Shown here: positions 44,880 to 56,636 of the stretch, piece by piece
Layout of the letters: each line of letters opens with the position of its first letter
How positions within the stretch are numbered: position 1 is the first letter of the stretch
DNA from: Neoechinorhynchus agilis
Lineage: Eukaryota > Acanthocephala
DNA: 64,000 nucleotides
Reading direction: 5' to 3'
Assembly: GCA_051530055.1 (NCBI GenBank)
Contig: CM121341.1
Location: forward strand, 16,244,001 to 16,308,000
Position numbers and translations under genes: made by a program
The notes under the pieces: generated by a model
What the model was told of the DNA's origin: nothing
Seen by the model: only the letters and a program-made list of their open reading frames with translations
Database searches by the model: none

Positions 44880-47475
44880 CACATAATTGCCCGGTCTGTG
44901 ACAAGCAGATCAAAATTACGAAAGGGGAGAATTTTGGACTCACGGCCCAAGGGATCCCTATGTGTTGGTTCCGGCCTTTTGCTAGCAAAATCTTCTCCTC
45001 AATTCAATGAACCTCGTCAGAACATCAAAAGCATCGTCCATCGCACCCCTTCGTTGCTGGAGATCGTGCGCGTTTTGCCCAGAAACATCCCGAAGCGGAT
45101 CCCGGAGGACGCTACCGAAATAACTTGGACGCGCCTTTTCGCATCCCCGAGACTGGTACTTTGTGCTGGAGTAAAATCTGACGAGTCCCTTCTAACCCTC
45201 ATCGAAAACCGGGTGTCCTCCTTCGACAACTCGTTGGGAGAGGTCCTACGCAAAGCTCGCGTTTTAGGGGAGAATTTTCGAATCCACCGAATCCGAGCCG
45301 AGTTTCAACCCGTTCAATGACCCAGAGAGTGTCTTCTAAACTCGCCGATGGTGATGTGAGAGGCGCGGTTCGCATTCTATCATCCACCAACGAATTCGCA
45401 AGAGATGATACGAAAACTCTCCAACTTCTCAGCGAGAAACATCCTCGACCCACTGGTCATCTAGAATATTCGGAGATAATCCCCTCGTGCACGCCGTTAG
45501 AATTTTCGGTTGATGTTTTTAAGAAAGTCGTTTCTTCGTTCGCAAATGGGTCAGCACATGGGCTCGACGGGTTTCGGCCTCAGCACCTAAAGGGCATGAT
45601 GTCCTTCTCCGTAAGTAATCCATCCTATGTTCTTCTGAACGCCTTGATTCGGTTAGTCGGCGTTTTCTCTGGGGAAAACCTGTCCCCAAAGCGATTGAAA
45701 TGTTTTTCGGCGCTTCCCTCTGCGCCTTAAAAAGAAGGACGGTGGGATTCGTCCCATCGCGATTGGCTCTACATTGAGACAACTAGCAGGGAAAGTGATT
45801 TCTAGGCGAGTCTCAGAAAGTGTTGCTGAAATTCGCCGTTCAGTTCAACAGGTTGCTGCACACCTTGGGGGTGAAGCCATAGTCCACGCACTCCGTACAT
45901 TTGTTATCGAGAACGTCAAACCGTGTGTGATCCTGAAATTAGGTTTCCGGTACGCATTCTATTCCGTTAATCGCGACTCGCTCTAAAAAGCTCTCACCCC
46001 TCTTATATTCAACGATCACATCATTCCTTCCGAAAGAGGCGTTCAACAGGGAGACCCATTAGGTCCGATTGGTTTCACGCTCACAGTGAATGCGGAATTT
46101 AATGCCTGGTACCTGGACGATGCTACGCTGGGAGGCGATCTCCAGGTAGTTCTTCGTGACCTGGAGAAAATCAAGATGGGGGAAAGCAAGCTGGGCTTTG
46201 AATTGAACGCAGAAAAGTGCGAAATTCTATTCCGTAACATAGAGAGGGACCCTGCAAAAGACGGAATAAAGCACGACTTTGAAAATGTTGCACCCGGGAT
46301 AGAAATGATCGACGTCGAACAAGAAATTAACAACCTTCTAAAGAAATTATCGGTGCTTTGAGATAGGTTTTGTGAGCTTGGATCACACGAGGCTCTGTTC
46401 TTGATAAAGAACACCCTCTGCTATACGCACTGCGCCGTTTTTCAAGCACAAGGTTCAGCTTGGCAAGCTAGATGACAGATTGAAGGACTGTCTTGAGCAA
46501 GTTTTAAATGTAAAGATGTCAGAAGAGGCATGGCGACAAGCACCATTGTCTGTATCTTCTGCCGGGTCGGGCACCCGGAAAAAAGCAGACATATCCCTGC
46601 CCGCATTTTTGGGCTTCTATAAGGGAAGCCGAAGCGCAGTTCAGCTCATTTTAAAATCTAATTATCATCTTGATAGGCATTTGAAGAGGGAGTCAGTGAG
46701 TGGTGTGCACTGACCAACTCCGATCAAGTACCTGTGAAGGGTCAAAAACAATCTCTGTGGGATATACCTCTCGTAGCAAGAGTTCAAAGCTCTCTCTTAT
46801 CAGACTCAAGCGACGACGTTGTCCGTGCCAGGTTGTTGGCAGTCTCCACTAGAGAATCAGGTGCTTGGTTGAACGCGGTACTGCTGGCATCTGTGGGTAC
46901 TCTTCGGGTTGGAGTTTCAATGAGACTAGGACTACCGATGTGTCATCCCCACCGTTGCCGCTGCGGTGCAAATGTGGATACGTCGGGACATCATAGTCTC
47001 ATCTGTAGAAGATCAGCCGGCAGATTCGCAAGGCATGCCGAAATTAACATGGTGCTGAGCTGGGCACTTGTTACGGTACATGCACCCATTATTTTTGAAC
47101 CTGCCAACCTCTGTAGGGACGACGGACGTAGACTTGATGGGGTGACCGTATTTCCGTGGCACTTGTGTCGATACACTCGCGGTCAGCAATCTCATGTTCT
47201 CGATGGTTAAAGCAGGAGGTGCAGCGAGCGCTGCGGAAGGACGGAAAACGGCGAAATACCTAGATCTAGCCCGGACCATGTGTTTGTGACTTTTGGGGTT
47301 GAGACCTACGAATCTCTCTGTAGCGAGGCTCTTCAACTCCTGAGGAATCTGAAGAGATGCCTTCAGGTTATAACCGGTGATGCAAGGTAAGGTCAATACC
47401 TGGTTCAAAATATCAGCATCGGCGTGTTGAAAGGCAACACTGCAAGCATTCGGGCGACAATTGAGGACGGCTAGG
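44880..47475 (+). pseudogene. Degenerate REL-class LINE spanning the outer edge of arm B
   Basis: Broken but fairly complete copy. It runs from a possible zinc-finger start (CPVCDKQIKITKG near 44890), through VRVLPRNIPKRIPEDATEI and RPQHLKGMM, to NAWYLDDATLGG at about 46100. CRCGANVDTSGHHSLIC and GRFARHAEIN follow near 46960-47050. The catalytic-region RPDG of the intact element reads RRLDGVTVFPW here, and the WDATCVD part is lost in a frame change. Many frameshifts are present. Only the part up to 46266 is duplicated in arm A. Confidence 0.82.
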
Positions 47476-48078
47476 CATACAGCATACATAATATGCGTAA
47501 AATAAAAGATTATTGTTTGATAAAAATTGATATGAAATCCGAAGACTTTTAGTTATAAAAATAATTCCGGTTTCCAATATTTTCCGGATAAAAGGGCATA
47601 ATAACAAAAATATGCGGATTTGTTTTCCGTACCAAAACTCTGTACAAACCACTTAAATTTGAATAAGAAGCAATGTTTTATCGTGGGCGTGATTCTCAGG
47701 TTTAATAACAGGTTAAATCATTGATTTACAAAAATTAGATTTTTAGATGGTGGATCAGTGATGCTAAATTTAAACTCAATGAAACTCGGAACTAATTAAG
47801 AAATAGATTTATATTTGTCCGTAACAACAGCAACAACAGGCGTACCTTTTCCAGTGCACGAACTTTGGCGATCTAAAGTGAATCTCAAGTTAAGTGTCAA
47901 TATTTTCAATGCTTTCTTATCTTTTGAAATTATTCTCTTAGGTAGTCCGAGTTGAGGTGATATTAAACCCCTGCATTTTATAAACCCGGGATATCGATTC
48001 TCCTGGCTACCGAATGGAAATCAAGGCTGAATCAGATGATTCGTTAGAGGAAATATTAAAACTAAAGTCTGGTTACGT
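47476..48078. other. Intergenic, no feature recognised
   Basis: AT-rich spacer between the LINE remnant and the 3' end of SAAL1. Confidence 0.5.
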
Positions 48079-49146
48079 TCAAAAAAGCAATTTATCTAAA
48101 AGAGTCTTCAGGAACTCTTTGAGTTTAACCTTGGTTTCTTTACTCAGTTTGATTTTTTCAGCCCCATTGAGGAACGAGAGAGTAAGCAGAGGTTTAAATA
48201 AGGAAGATTGACATGTTGGTTTGTAATCGATTGTCGCTTTCACGACATTGTCAAAGTTCAACATATTCATTTCCAACTCAATGTGAGTCATTATAATCGT
48301 TCCCAAAGTATCCTCGACTTGTTCAAGTCTCGAGTCCTCATCTTCTCCCAAATCAATCTGAGGATCCAAGAGAGATTTGACGCTCAAAAGAATGACTTCA
48401 TTGAATTGATTGTCCAGATCAGAGCAAGACATTTGAACGGAAACGCTCAAAAGACAATAAAGTAGGTGTCGATTGGGCCTTTTTTGGGTCTTTGCAGCTT
48501 CCAACAATCCTGCATATATCTGTCGACACGGCTTATATTCATTATCAAGCATAGAACGAACTACTAAGCACGTTTTGGCGATCAATGAACGATTCAGTGA
48601 TTGCTTTAGAATAAAAACGAGTGCAGTAATGGGAATCTGTTCAATGAAATCTCGATTACCCACAATTAAGACGTTGCAAAGTCGCATTATTTGAATAAGA
48701 ACCAATGGATCCCATAAGATTTCGCTACACCCGTTTTCCAAGTGCCGGAGTTGCTCAGCAGCTACTTTTGTGATTTCATTGTATCCATTTTCAGAGAGAA
48801 AAAAGTCAAAACACAACAAATTTGCAAGAATTCCAAAACAAAGCTCAGCAATTCGTTGAGATATCGATGATGTGCACAGGTGAACGAAAACGCGATGAGC
48901 ACCAAAGTTTAAAATGAGTTCCGAAACTGACTCATTGATTGTCATGTCCCATAATGAGCAAAGAGTTTCTTCGAGTTCAATTTCGTCCATTGTCGTACAT
49001 TGATCGCAATATTGAACGAGCGAGAGAAGAAGTTGATAAAGTCGATGTTTGCTATAAATGGTTCCCCGGATTCGGTCATCTGCTAACTCGTTCAGTTCAG
49101 GCGGAGGAGGCGGATTCCAAAGATCATTTGTAGAACTGTAAGGCAT
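48079..49146 (-). CDS. SAAL1: SAAL1 homologue
   Basis: A 355-codon single-exon frame. The N-terminus has a proline run and helix (NPPPPPELNELADDRIRGTI) followed by KHRLYQLLLSLVQ. The core has SLWDMTINESVSELILNFGA, ELCFGILANLLCFD and LWDPLVLIQIMRLCN. These are the acidic/WD-rich N-terminus and armadillo-like helical repeats of the SAAL1 (serum amyloid A-like 1) family, and the length is slightly shorter than vertebrate SAAL1. SAAL1 is a poorly understood protein linked to cell proliferation. It is divergently arranged with eIF6; the two starts are 223 nt apart. Confidence 0.85.
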   Translation of the reverse strand: MPYSSTNDLWNPPPPPELNELADDRIRGTIYSKHRLYQLLLSLVQYCDQCTTMDEIELEETLCSLWDMTINESVSELILNFGAHRVFVHLCTSSISQRIAELCFGILANLLCFDFFLSENGYNEITKVAAEQLRHLENGCSEILWDPLVLIQIMRLCNVLIVGNRDFIEQIPITALVFILKQSLNRSLIAKTCLVVRSMLDNEYKPCRQIYAGLLEAAKTQKRPNRHLLYCLLSVSVQMSCSDLDNQFNEVILLSVKSLLDPQIDLGEDEDSRLEQVEDTLGTIIMTHIELEMNMLNFDNVVKATIDYKPTCQSSLFKPLLTLSFLNGAEKIKLSKETKVKLKEFLKTLLDKLLF

Positions 49147-49369
49147 TGTCTTAACAAGAAAGGTAGGAGATCACGGACTTGGTCATTTTGTAGTTCAAAG
49201 ACCCATTTCAAGGTCTATCATTCGTCGATTAAGAACAAATGTGATCGAAAAAATCCAATGGTATCGATCGCTCCTCGCATTTCCTAGACGCACAAACGGG
49301 AAAGAAAACGAACCAAGAAACAAGTCTTCTAGTCATCTCTCGAAAATACCTTCTAAAATAAGCTTGAGA
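49147..49369. promoter_or_regulatory. Shared divergent promoter region of SAAL1 and eIF6
   Basis: Only 223 nt separate the SAAL1 ATG (49146, minus) from the canonical eIF6 ATG (49370, plus), so regulatory sequence must be shared or overlapping. I see no clear TATA box. The eIF6 frame is open further upstream to 49241, but the conserved protein starts at 49370. Confidence 0.5.
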
Positions 49370-50104
49370 ATGGCTAATCGTTACCAATGTGAGGGCAGCA
49401 ATGACGTTGGAGTGTTCGCGAAACTCACGAATTCTTATTGTCTTTGTGGTTTAACTTCATCGAGTCAGTTTTACAGTTCTCTTGAATGGCAGATGGGCGA
49501 TAGCGTTCCCGTGATCCGGTGCTGCATTGCTGGCTGCCGGATAGTTGGACGCCTGACCGTTGGGAATCGCCACGGCCTTCTCGTCCCGAATACTACGACG
49601 GATCAAGAAATCCAGTTCCTTAGAAATGCCCTCCCGGATAACGTAAAAATCCAGAGAGTCGAAGAGCGACTATCGGCTCTGGGAAATGTAATCGTTTCAA
49701 ACGATCACGTCGCTCTTGCTCATCCGGAATTAGACAAGGAGACCGAGGAGATTCTGGGGGACACATTGAACGTCGAAGTGTTCCGAAATGTGATTGCAGG
49801 AAATGCACTGGTTGGTACATACAGCGTTATTACAAACCGAGGCGGCCTCGTTCATCCGCGAACAACGAAACCGCAACTTGAGGAACTCGCCTCACTCCTC
49901 CAAGTTCCTCTACTGCCCGGCACTGTTAATCGAGGAAGCGATTTGTTAGCCGCTGGCCTCGCTTGTAATGATTGGACCGGAATTTGCGGAATGAACACGA
50001 GTGCTCATGAACTTGATGTTATCAATTCAATATTCAAGCTTACGTACACCAAAGACCATTGGGATTCGATAACAAAGAAAAACACAATGGAAATGCTTTC
50101 CTAA
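49370..50104 (+). CDS. EIF6: Eukaryotic translation initiation factor 6
   Basis: From ATG 49370 (MANRYQCEGSNDVGVFAKLT) the product is 244 residues, matching the usual 245. Conserved blocks are AGCRIVGRLTVGNRHGLLVP, RVEERLSALGNVIVSNDHVA, GGLVHPRT and VPLLPGTVNRGSDLLAAG. eIF6 is a five-fold pseudosymmetric ring protein that binds the 60S subunit and blocks joining with 40S until it is removed by SBDS and EFL1. A 43-codon in-frame extension upstream is not conserved in the family and is probably untranslated. SBDS follows 511 nt downstream. Confidence 0.97.
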   Translation: MANRYQCEGSNDVGVFAKLTNSYCLCGLTSSSQFYSSLEWQMGDSVPVIRCCIAGCRIVGRLTVGNRHGLLVPNTTTDQEIQFLRNALPDNVKIQRVEERLSALGNVIVSNDHVALAHPELDKETEEILGDTLNVEVFRNVIAGNALVGTYSVITNRGGLVHPRTTKPQLEELASLLQVPLLPGTVNRGSDLLAAGLACNDWTGICGMNTSAHELDVINSIFKLTYTKDHWDSITKKNTMEMLS

Positions 50105-50615
50105 GAAAATCCCTGTAAACATCTCCGTTTCGGTTTTGTTGCTTTGGTCTGAGAGGAAAGCAGTTTTATTTGTTTGACAGTTTAGTAATTCGGTTCCATT
50201 TCAAATGATTTGCGCACATTTAGGAATCTTTGCGCTTGTATTTGTCAGGAGATTTTCAAAACGGCTTAACTTATGCTAAGAAGTATATTTGTCGTTGACG
50301 AAACAGATGCAGGCTTTCGGTTGTTATCAAACTCGCGTTGTAGAAACCTTTTTGAACTTATTTGGTCGATCATCTCTTGTATTTATTGATCGATCTTTCA
50401 TAATACGAAGGTCATTTCCGCAGTTTGTACAAGCACGCGCGGCGGTTAGAACTTCATTTTTTTGTAGAATTTTTACGTTGCGCGTATCGGATCTTTCAAT
50501 CGACGTGTCATATTTTCGTTTTATTATGAATTGGTTTCTTTAATAGAATTTTCCTTTGCAAAATATACTATTTTTATCGATCACAACAGTCACTTAAAAA
50601 TTACAGATAATAACA

Positions 50616-51411
50616 ATGTCCAAAATATTCACTCCTACAAATCAGAGACGGCTCACGAACGTAGCAGTAGTTCGCCTCAAGAAGGCAGGAAAACGATTTG
50701 AAATTGCTTGCTATAAAAACAAAGTAGTTGAATTTAGAGATGGAATCGAGAAAAATATTCAGGAAGTTTTACAGACATCGAATGTGTTTACTAACGTAAG
50801 TAAAGGTCAATTAGCAAAAAAAGATGACTTGGTGAGCGCTTTCGGTACTTCGGATGAGTCCTCGATTAGTTTGGAAATTCTTAACAAAGGTGAACTTCAA
50901 GTGAGTGAACAAGAAAGGCAAAGTCAGTACGCTGAGATGTTTACCCAAATCGCCCGAATTGTCTCGGAGAAATGTGTTGAACCACAAACTCAGAATCACT
51001 ATCCTCCTACGGCGATTGAGAAAGTCATGAAGCAACTTCATTACAACGTCAATCCAACGAAAAATGCAAAAAAGCAAGCTTTGGATGTTATTAAGTTAAA
51101 CGGTCGATGATTCTTGGGGCATCAAAGGATGACCGACTTTAATTTTAACTTCTAAATTGATTCCTCTACAGAAAGCTGAGATGAGACTTAAAATCACAAT
51201 AAAGAAGGAGGGACTGGAAGATCGATATCGTAAAGAGATTGAACGATATTTTAGTACAGTCGACGAGATGTCTGAAACTGTTTCTGAAATTCGTTTTGTT
51301 GGTAAAGCTGACCCGGAGTCTTTTAGAAAGGTTCAAGATTTGTTCAAAGGCGCACTCCGAGGTGCTGGTCAAGTAGATATCATGGCATTGAAAAATGCTC
51401 CAGACAGTTAA
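50616..51411 (+). CDS. SBDS: Ribosome maturation protein SBDS
   Basis: The ATG at 50616 ([20 protein letters not shown]) lies 9 nt after aaaattacag, a 3' splice site. Domain I has [20 protein letters not shown] and [20 protein letters not shown]; domain II has [21 protein letters not shown] 73-nt intron (51103-51175) joins DVIKLN to [13 protein letters not shown], matching the family QALEVIKQL...HMRLRF. Domain III ends [14 protein letters not shown]. The total is about 240 residues, near the usual 250. With EFL1, SBDS triggers release of eIF6 from late 60S particles. Confidence 0.95.
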
Positions 51412-52393
<982 letters not shown>

Positions 52394-52570
52394 GCGGACC
52401 CGTCGTTTCCCCTCTACTGATCTGGATTTTAAAATAAATTGCGTTTTTGGAAAAAGAACTTTTTAGATTTTCATGGTATTGTGTACCCTCGCGATGAGAT
52501 TATAAGGGAATTGGTAGTAGCGGAGAATCCTTATAATAAAATCGATAGCAATGTTATCGAAAGCTTTCGA

Positions 52571-52791
52571 TCATTGTCCTCGGGGTGAATTTGATTGTGC
52601 GTTGGCGAATCCTGCCCCCGGTGCTTTCGTTACTCATTTATATTCGAAATATTTCACAAGGTTTTCCTTGCCTCTTCAGTCGATATTGTCAGTAAGTTTT
52701 ACTCGACTGAAGAGGCAAGGAAAACCTTGTGAAATATTTCGAATATAAATGAGTAACGAAAGCACCGGGGGCAGGATTCGCCAACGCACAA
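52571..52791. mobile_element. Foldback (hairpin) element with 18-bp target duplication
   Basis: Two arms of about 90 bp are almost perfect reverse complements around a loop gatattgtcagtaagt. The left arm has gcgttggcgaatcctgcccc and tttcgttactcatttatatt. Direct repeats GTTATCGAAAGCTTTCGA flank it at 52553-52570 and 52792-52809. The left end (tcattgtcctcggggtgaat) is shared with the 2999-3230 element, so both belong to one family. Confidence 0.85.
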
Positions 52792-52867
52792 GTTATCGAA
52801 AGCTTTCGAAATATCAAAAGATATTAAAATATTCGTTGCTTTCATATTTAAATTAAAGTTAGCTATA

Positions 52868-53650
52868 ATTTCAGTCATTGCCGTATGTACATGAGGTCTC
52901 TGTGCGCAGAGATGACAAAAGTTATGTCATCCGCGTAACAGGTGATAGAAGCAGCACGAATTTTGAAATTTTTAACGATATACTGGGAGGCAAGTAGAAA
53001 CAGGATCGGGGAAAGTGGTGAACCTTGTGGGACACCCGTGAGCCGGTAATAAATCGATTTCGATGCGTCAATCTCGTAAAAGAAAGATTTGGTAAATAGA
53101 ATATTGTGAATTCGGGAGACCAAATTATGAGGAACGCTAAATAAATCCAGTATCTCGATAATAAAAGACAAAGATATCTTGTCGAACGCCTGAGATAGGT
53201 CAACAGCCACTATGGCTTTCAAAGGTAGATTGGAGTTAGAAAAACTAGCGTATATATTAGTTAGAGCAGAGTGTACAAATTTCCCCTTTTGAAAGCCGTG
53301 GCAATTGGCCGATATGCAGCTATGCTTTGTTATGAAGGCTCTCAAGCGATGCGCTATGGCTCGTTCGTAAGTGGTTACAAAGGGGTTCTGTAGAGAAATT
53401 GGGCGGAGATCCTAAGGCTGAGAGACCGACTTTTTCCCATTTTTAATAAGAAAAATACGCCGTACCACATTAATCTCTCTCCAAGCATAAGGAGAGCAAC
53501 TCAGCATTAATTCGGCCAAAATGACGATGCAGTCATGCGGAAGTAAAGTAAAGATTTTGGTGCCTGAGCTCAAACTGCGCATAAAAGACTCGACAGGCAA
53601 GGTCAAAGAATTATTGGAAAGGAGCGAGGAAAAGAATAGTTTTAGATCTC
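52868..53650 (-). mobile_element. Jockey/CR1-like polymerase fragment, copy 1
   Basis: Minus-strand frames contain IVAVDLSQAFDKISLSFII (RT motif A), GVPQGSPLSPILFLLASQYI (motif B) and CYADDITFV (motif C). The upstream part AWREINVVRRIFLIKNGK is followed by a stop before DLRPISLQNPFV. The 3' end after the YADD box is missing. It lies directly downstream of a second copy of the same family. Confidence 0.75.
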
Positions 53651-53669
53651 TGAGTAAACGAATTGAGCG

Positions 53670-55060
53670 GGTTTTAAAGATCAACTTTGTTTTTGATAAA
53701 TTGAGAGAGAGGTTCATGCGAGGTAGCATAGTGTTAAGATAGTCTATTGACTGTTCAATTAAAAGTTTTAAGCTGGCGACCCTATACGATTTCATCACAA
53801 AGGCGATATCATCAGCATAACAGATCAAAGCAGCATTATAAGGAAAATTTTGTACAATATATTGAGAAGCCAGGAGGAATAAAGAAGGAGAGAGCGGCGA
53901 TCCCTGTGGGACACCATTAAGAGGGTAAGATAAGGTTTTTCCAGCATCATCGTCGTAATAAAAAGCCTTTGAAAAAAGTGTATTATGAATCCTGGCAATG
54001 AGATTATGAGGAGCACTGAAAGATTCTAACATCTCGATAATGAAGCTCAAGGAGATTTTGTCAAAGGCCTGAGGCAGGTCCACTGCTAGAGTAAATGTCA
54101 GCCAGCGCTGAGTGAGTAGATTTACCTTTAAAAAAGCCATGGCAATTACGGGAAATGCAGTTCGGTTCCCTGATAAAAAGATTTAGTTTATGCGTTTGAG
54201 CCCGCTCATAGATGGTGACCAAAGGATTTTGCAGGGAGATCGGCCGAAGGTCTTTGGGAGCCTTAACTAACTTTCTCCCATTTTTAACCAAGAATATGCG
54301 CCTCGAAATGTTGATATCTCTCCAGGCAGAAGGGGAGCACTTCAACATCAGACTCGCTATAAGGAGGACGCAATCCCGAGAAAGCAGAGAGGTGCATTTC
54401 GTCCATGAGGTGCTGTTGGATGAGGACAATTTTGGATATAGGGACAAATTTCGGCAATATGAGATTGATTTAAATCATATCGATTACGAATTAGTCTCCT
54501 AAAAATGACTGGCGGTGTGATGTTTTTAGAGGAAGAGGAGGCATGAAAATTAAAGATAGACGAGAGTATATGATCCATAGAGGATGTTTTCAACCAAGAG
54601 GTGAGCTTCGATCTCCAACTGATAAACTTCTTCCTAGAAACCGTATTCCACCACGTCGAGGAGAATGGCTGTAAAGACTTTAGTATAGCGCGGTCAGATG
54701 CCAATTGCTGTCGACATCGGGCAGCCCAATAATGTCTAGAGCGCACTTTGACAAGAAGAGCATCTCCACGAATTTTGGCTTGATATAATTGACACCCAAT
54801 AAATCGAAAAGATCTGCTTTCATAAGGCCTAGAAAAAACCCTTTGTGGCTGGTAGAGAAACAGATAAGCTGTGGTATTGATAATACTGTTAATATGACTG
54901 AGGGCGTAATTTAGATTGTTGTCTAAAACAGAGCGATGAGAGAGAAGTGAGTAATTAACCGATCTGAACAGAGCGATGTTCAGAGGAGACAAATGAAGGA
55001 CTCTCCTAAGTGTATTGTTGGAGCCGATTGACCATATTAAGACGAAGGTTGGGTTATTGA
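53670..55060 (-). mobile_element. Jockey/CR1-like polymerase remnant, copy 2
   Basis: Three successive minus-strand frames give a linker region (54992 to 54357), DINISRRIFLVKNGRKLVKA plus DLRPISLQNPLVTIYERAQT (54447 to 54061), then SQAFDK-like motif A (written PQAFDK), GVPQGSPLSP and CYADDIAFV (54140 to 53412). Frameshifts separate the pieces. No APE-type endonuclease is recognisable between the gag frame and the linker, so the element lost it or was rearranged. Copy 1 follows without a gap. Confidence 0.75.
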
Positions 55061-55064
55061 CTAA

Positions 55065-56120
55065 AGATGTGACCTGAGCAGACGAAGCTGAAGCCGAGCT
55101 TGAGGAGCCTGGATAGAATGACTTGCGGGCCGGAGAATTAGAGGGATTATTACCCTATTTTTGAACCACGCCCAGTATCTCTTGAACTCTGGGCAACCTT
55201 TGAAGAAAGCAGCGTGCGGTCCCTGACAATTGGCGCAATGCCTCTTAAGTGGGTCGGGACAGCAATCTGAGGTGTGTTCGACGCAAGAGCAGTGACAACA
55301 TTTGGCATTCGTCTGATTTGTGTAATTTTGGCACCAGTGTCCCCATTGCTGGCATATATTGCAGCGAGGAAAACATAATCATCTTGCTCACTGAATGATT
55401 TCAGTGTGAAGTGGATCGAGAAGCAGTTGAAGGCCCGAGGTCTGCTGGTGCAGAGGTCCTCACGCTGATGTCTCATACCCTCAACCGCTGCAATAGATAT
55501 TGGAAGTCCAGATTTTCTTGATTTGATGAAGTATTTAATTGTGCAGCCGAATGATGATTCGAAAAGATCCCTATCCTCATTGCACATGTCCGGTTGGAGT
55601 CCATGAACAAGAAATTGGACCTTTTGCGAGGTTGCAGAGACCGTGTAGAGATTATTAGGAAGGTTGGAGTTGGCGAATTCGACAAGATTGGACATCCATT
55701 CATATTTGCTGACATAAATCCGCATGGTGCCGGCGAAATAAGTTAGTTTATCCACTCGCTTTATGCCATCGTTATTGAGTGTGTGAGTCCAAGGAGCTAT
55801 GAGAGTATCGTACATGACTTGTTTTGGAAGAATGGGGTTTGACTTGACGGTGACCACAAAAGGCCATACTTTGGAAGGAAGGGCTTGATAATGTTCTGAG
55901 AAGACATTTGAATATGTTTTTGTTTGGAAATGGGAGATCATTTGATCTCGCTGCTCGGTCGGGCCCGACCCCCCGCATTTATTGGGAGAGTCAGAGATCA
56001 CTGTTTCATCAACGCCCGTTGACGGAAGATCAATGGAATCGCCGATGATTTGTCTCCGATTGTCGGGAGGCACAGTAATCCTTAAAGAATTGGGTGGCCG
56101 TTTGCCACCCTCTGCCATCA
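55065..56120 (-). mobile_element. Jockey-like ORF1 (gag) with zinc knuckles, frameshifted
   Basis: The frame from about 56118 (MAEGGKRPPNS) runs to a frameshift near 55355. In the next frame come three zinc knuckles: CNICQQWGHWCQNY, with Tyr where the last Cys should be; CHCSCVEHTSDCC, a standard CX2CX4HX4C; and CANCQGPHAAFFKGC. The last is followed by PEFKRYWAWFKNR. This triple arrangement is typical of jockey-clade gag proteins. The element's 5' end lies close to the start of the small gene on the other strand at 56.2-56.6 kb. Confidence 0.78.
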
Positions 56121-56290
56121 ACGTCGAAAACCGCATAGAACAACCATAAAAGTCCACGATATCAATGTGTTTGCAAACAAAATCGATTTGTGCCACAATG
56201 TACAATAAGGTGCGTTTAAAACAATTTGGTTTTGGCCGAAAATCTAAATTTTTGTTTTTTACACTTACAGCTCCGTTTTCCTTTATGCAG

Positions 56291-56602
56291 ATGAAACGCC
56301 AACACAATGTGGACTCTCTTTTTGTTCAAAATAAAATTAAGCAAATATCCAAGGCGGAAGCCTTCTTCACAATACGAACGTTCGAAATGGGAGATACTGT
56401 GCACAATTTCGGTGCTAGATTACGCCGTTCATTGAGCGCTCCAGCCAGACTAAACAAGAAAAACTTTACATGTGAAGAGATGGTAGTTAAAGAAGAAAAC
56501 GATTTAATGGACAAGATAAAGAAGGCAAATTTGACTCGTGCTAGAAATGAGGGTCTGAGGACGGCTTTTCATGCGATAGTTCTTCATCCGCAGAGATATT
56601 AG
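56291..56602 (+). CDS. Small uncharacterised basic protein
   Basis: The frame is open from 56165, but the first part overlaps the retrotransposon on the opposite strand, so I take the ATG at 56291 (MKRQHNVDSLFVQ); the ATG at 56389 (MGDTVHNFG) is also possible. The product is about 100 residues, basic and probably helical, with RLRRSLSAPARLNKKNF and DLMDKIKKANLTRARNEG. AATAAA starts 8 nt after the stop. I recognise no family. It is convergent with the EF-hand gene, with 34 nt between the stops. Confidence 0.55.
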   Translation: MKRQHNVDSLFVQNKIKQISKAEAFFTIRTFEMGDTVHNFGARLRRSLSAPARLNKKNFTCEEMVVKEENDLMDKIKKANLTRARNEGLRTAFHAIVLHPQRY

Positions 56603-56636
56603 ACATTCAAATAAAAGTAGATTTACTTGAACACAG

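Larger units (their letters stand above)
39672..46266. repeat. Large inverted duplication, arm B
   Basis: Reverse complement of 41-6634. The outer edge falls inside a degenerate REL LINE that continues past 46266 to about 47475. The inner edge, at about 39672, is near a short segment shared with 29.2 kb. Confidence 0.93.

Noticed and set aside
49241-49369. 43-codon N-terminal extension of eIF6
   Set aside because: The conserved protein begins at 49370 and the upstream residues do not resemble any eIF6.
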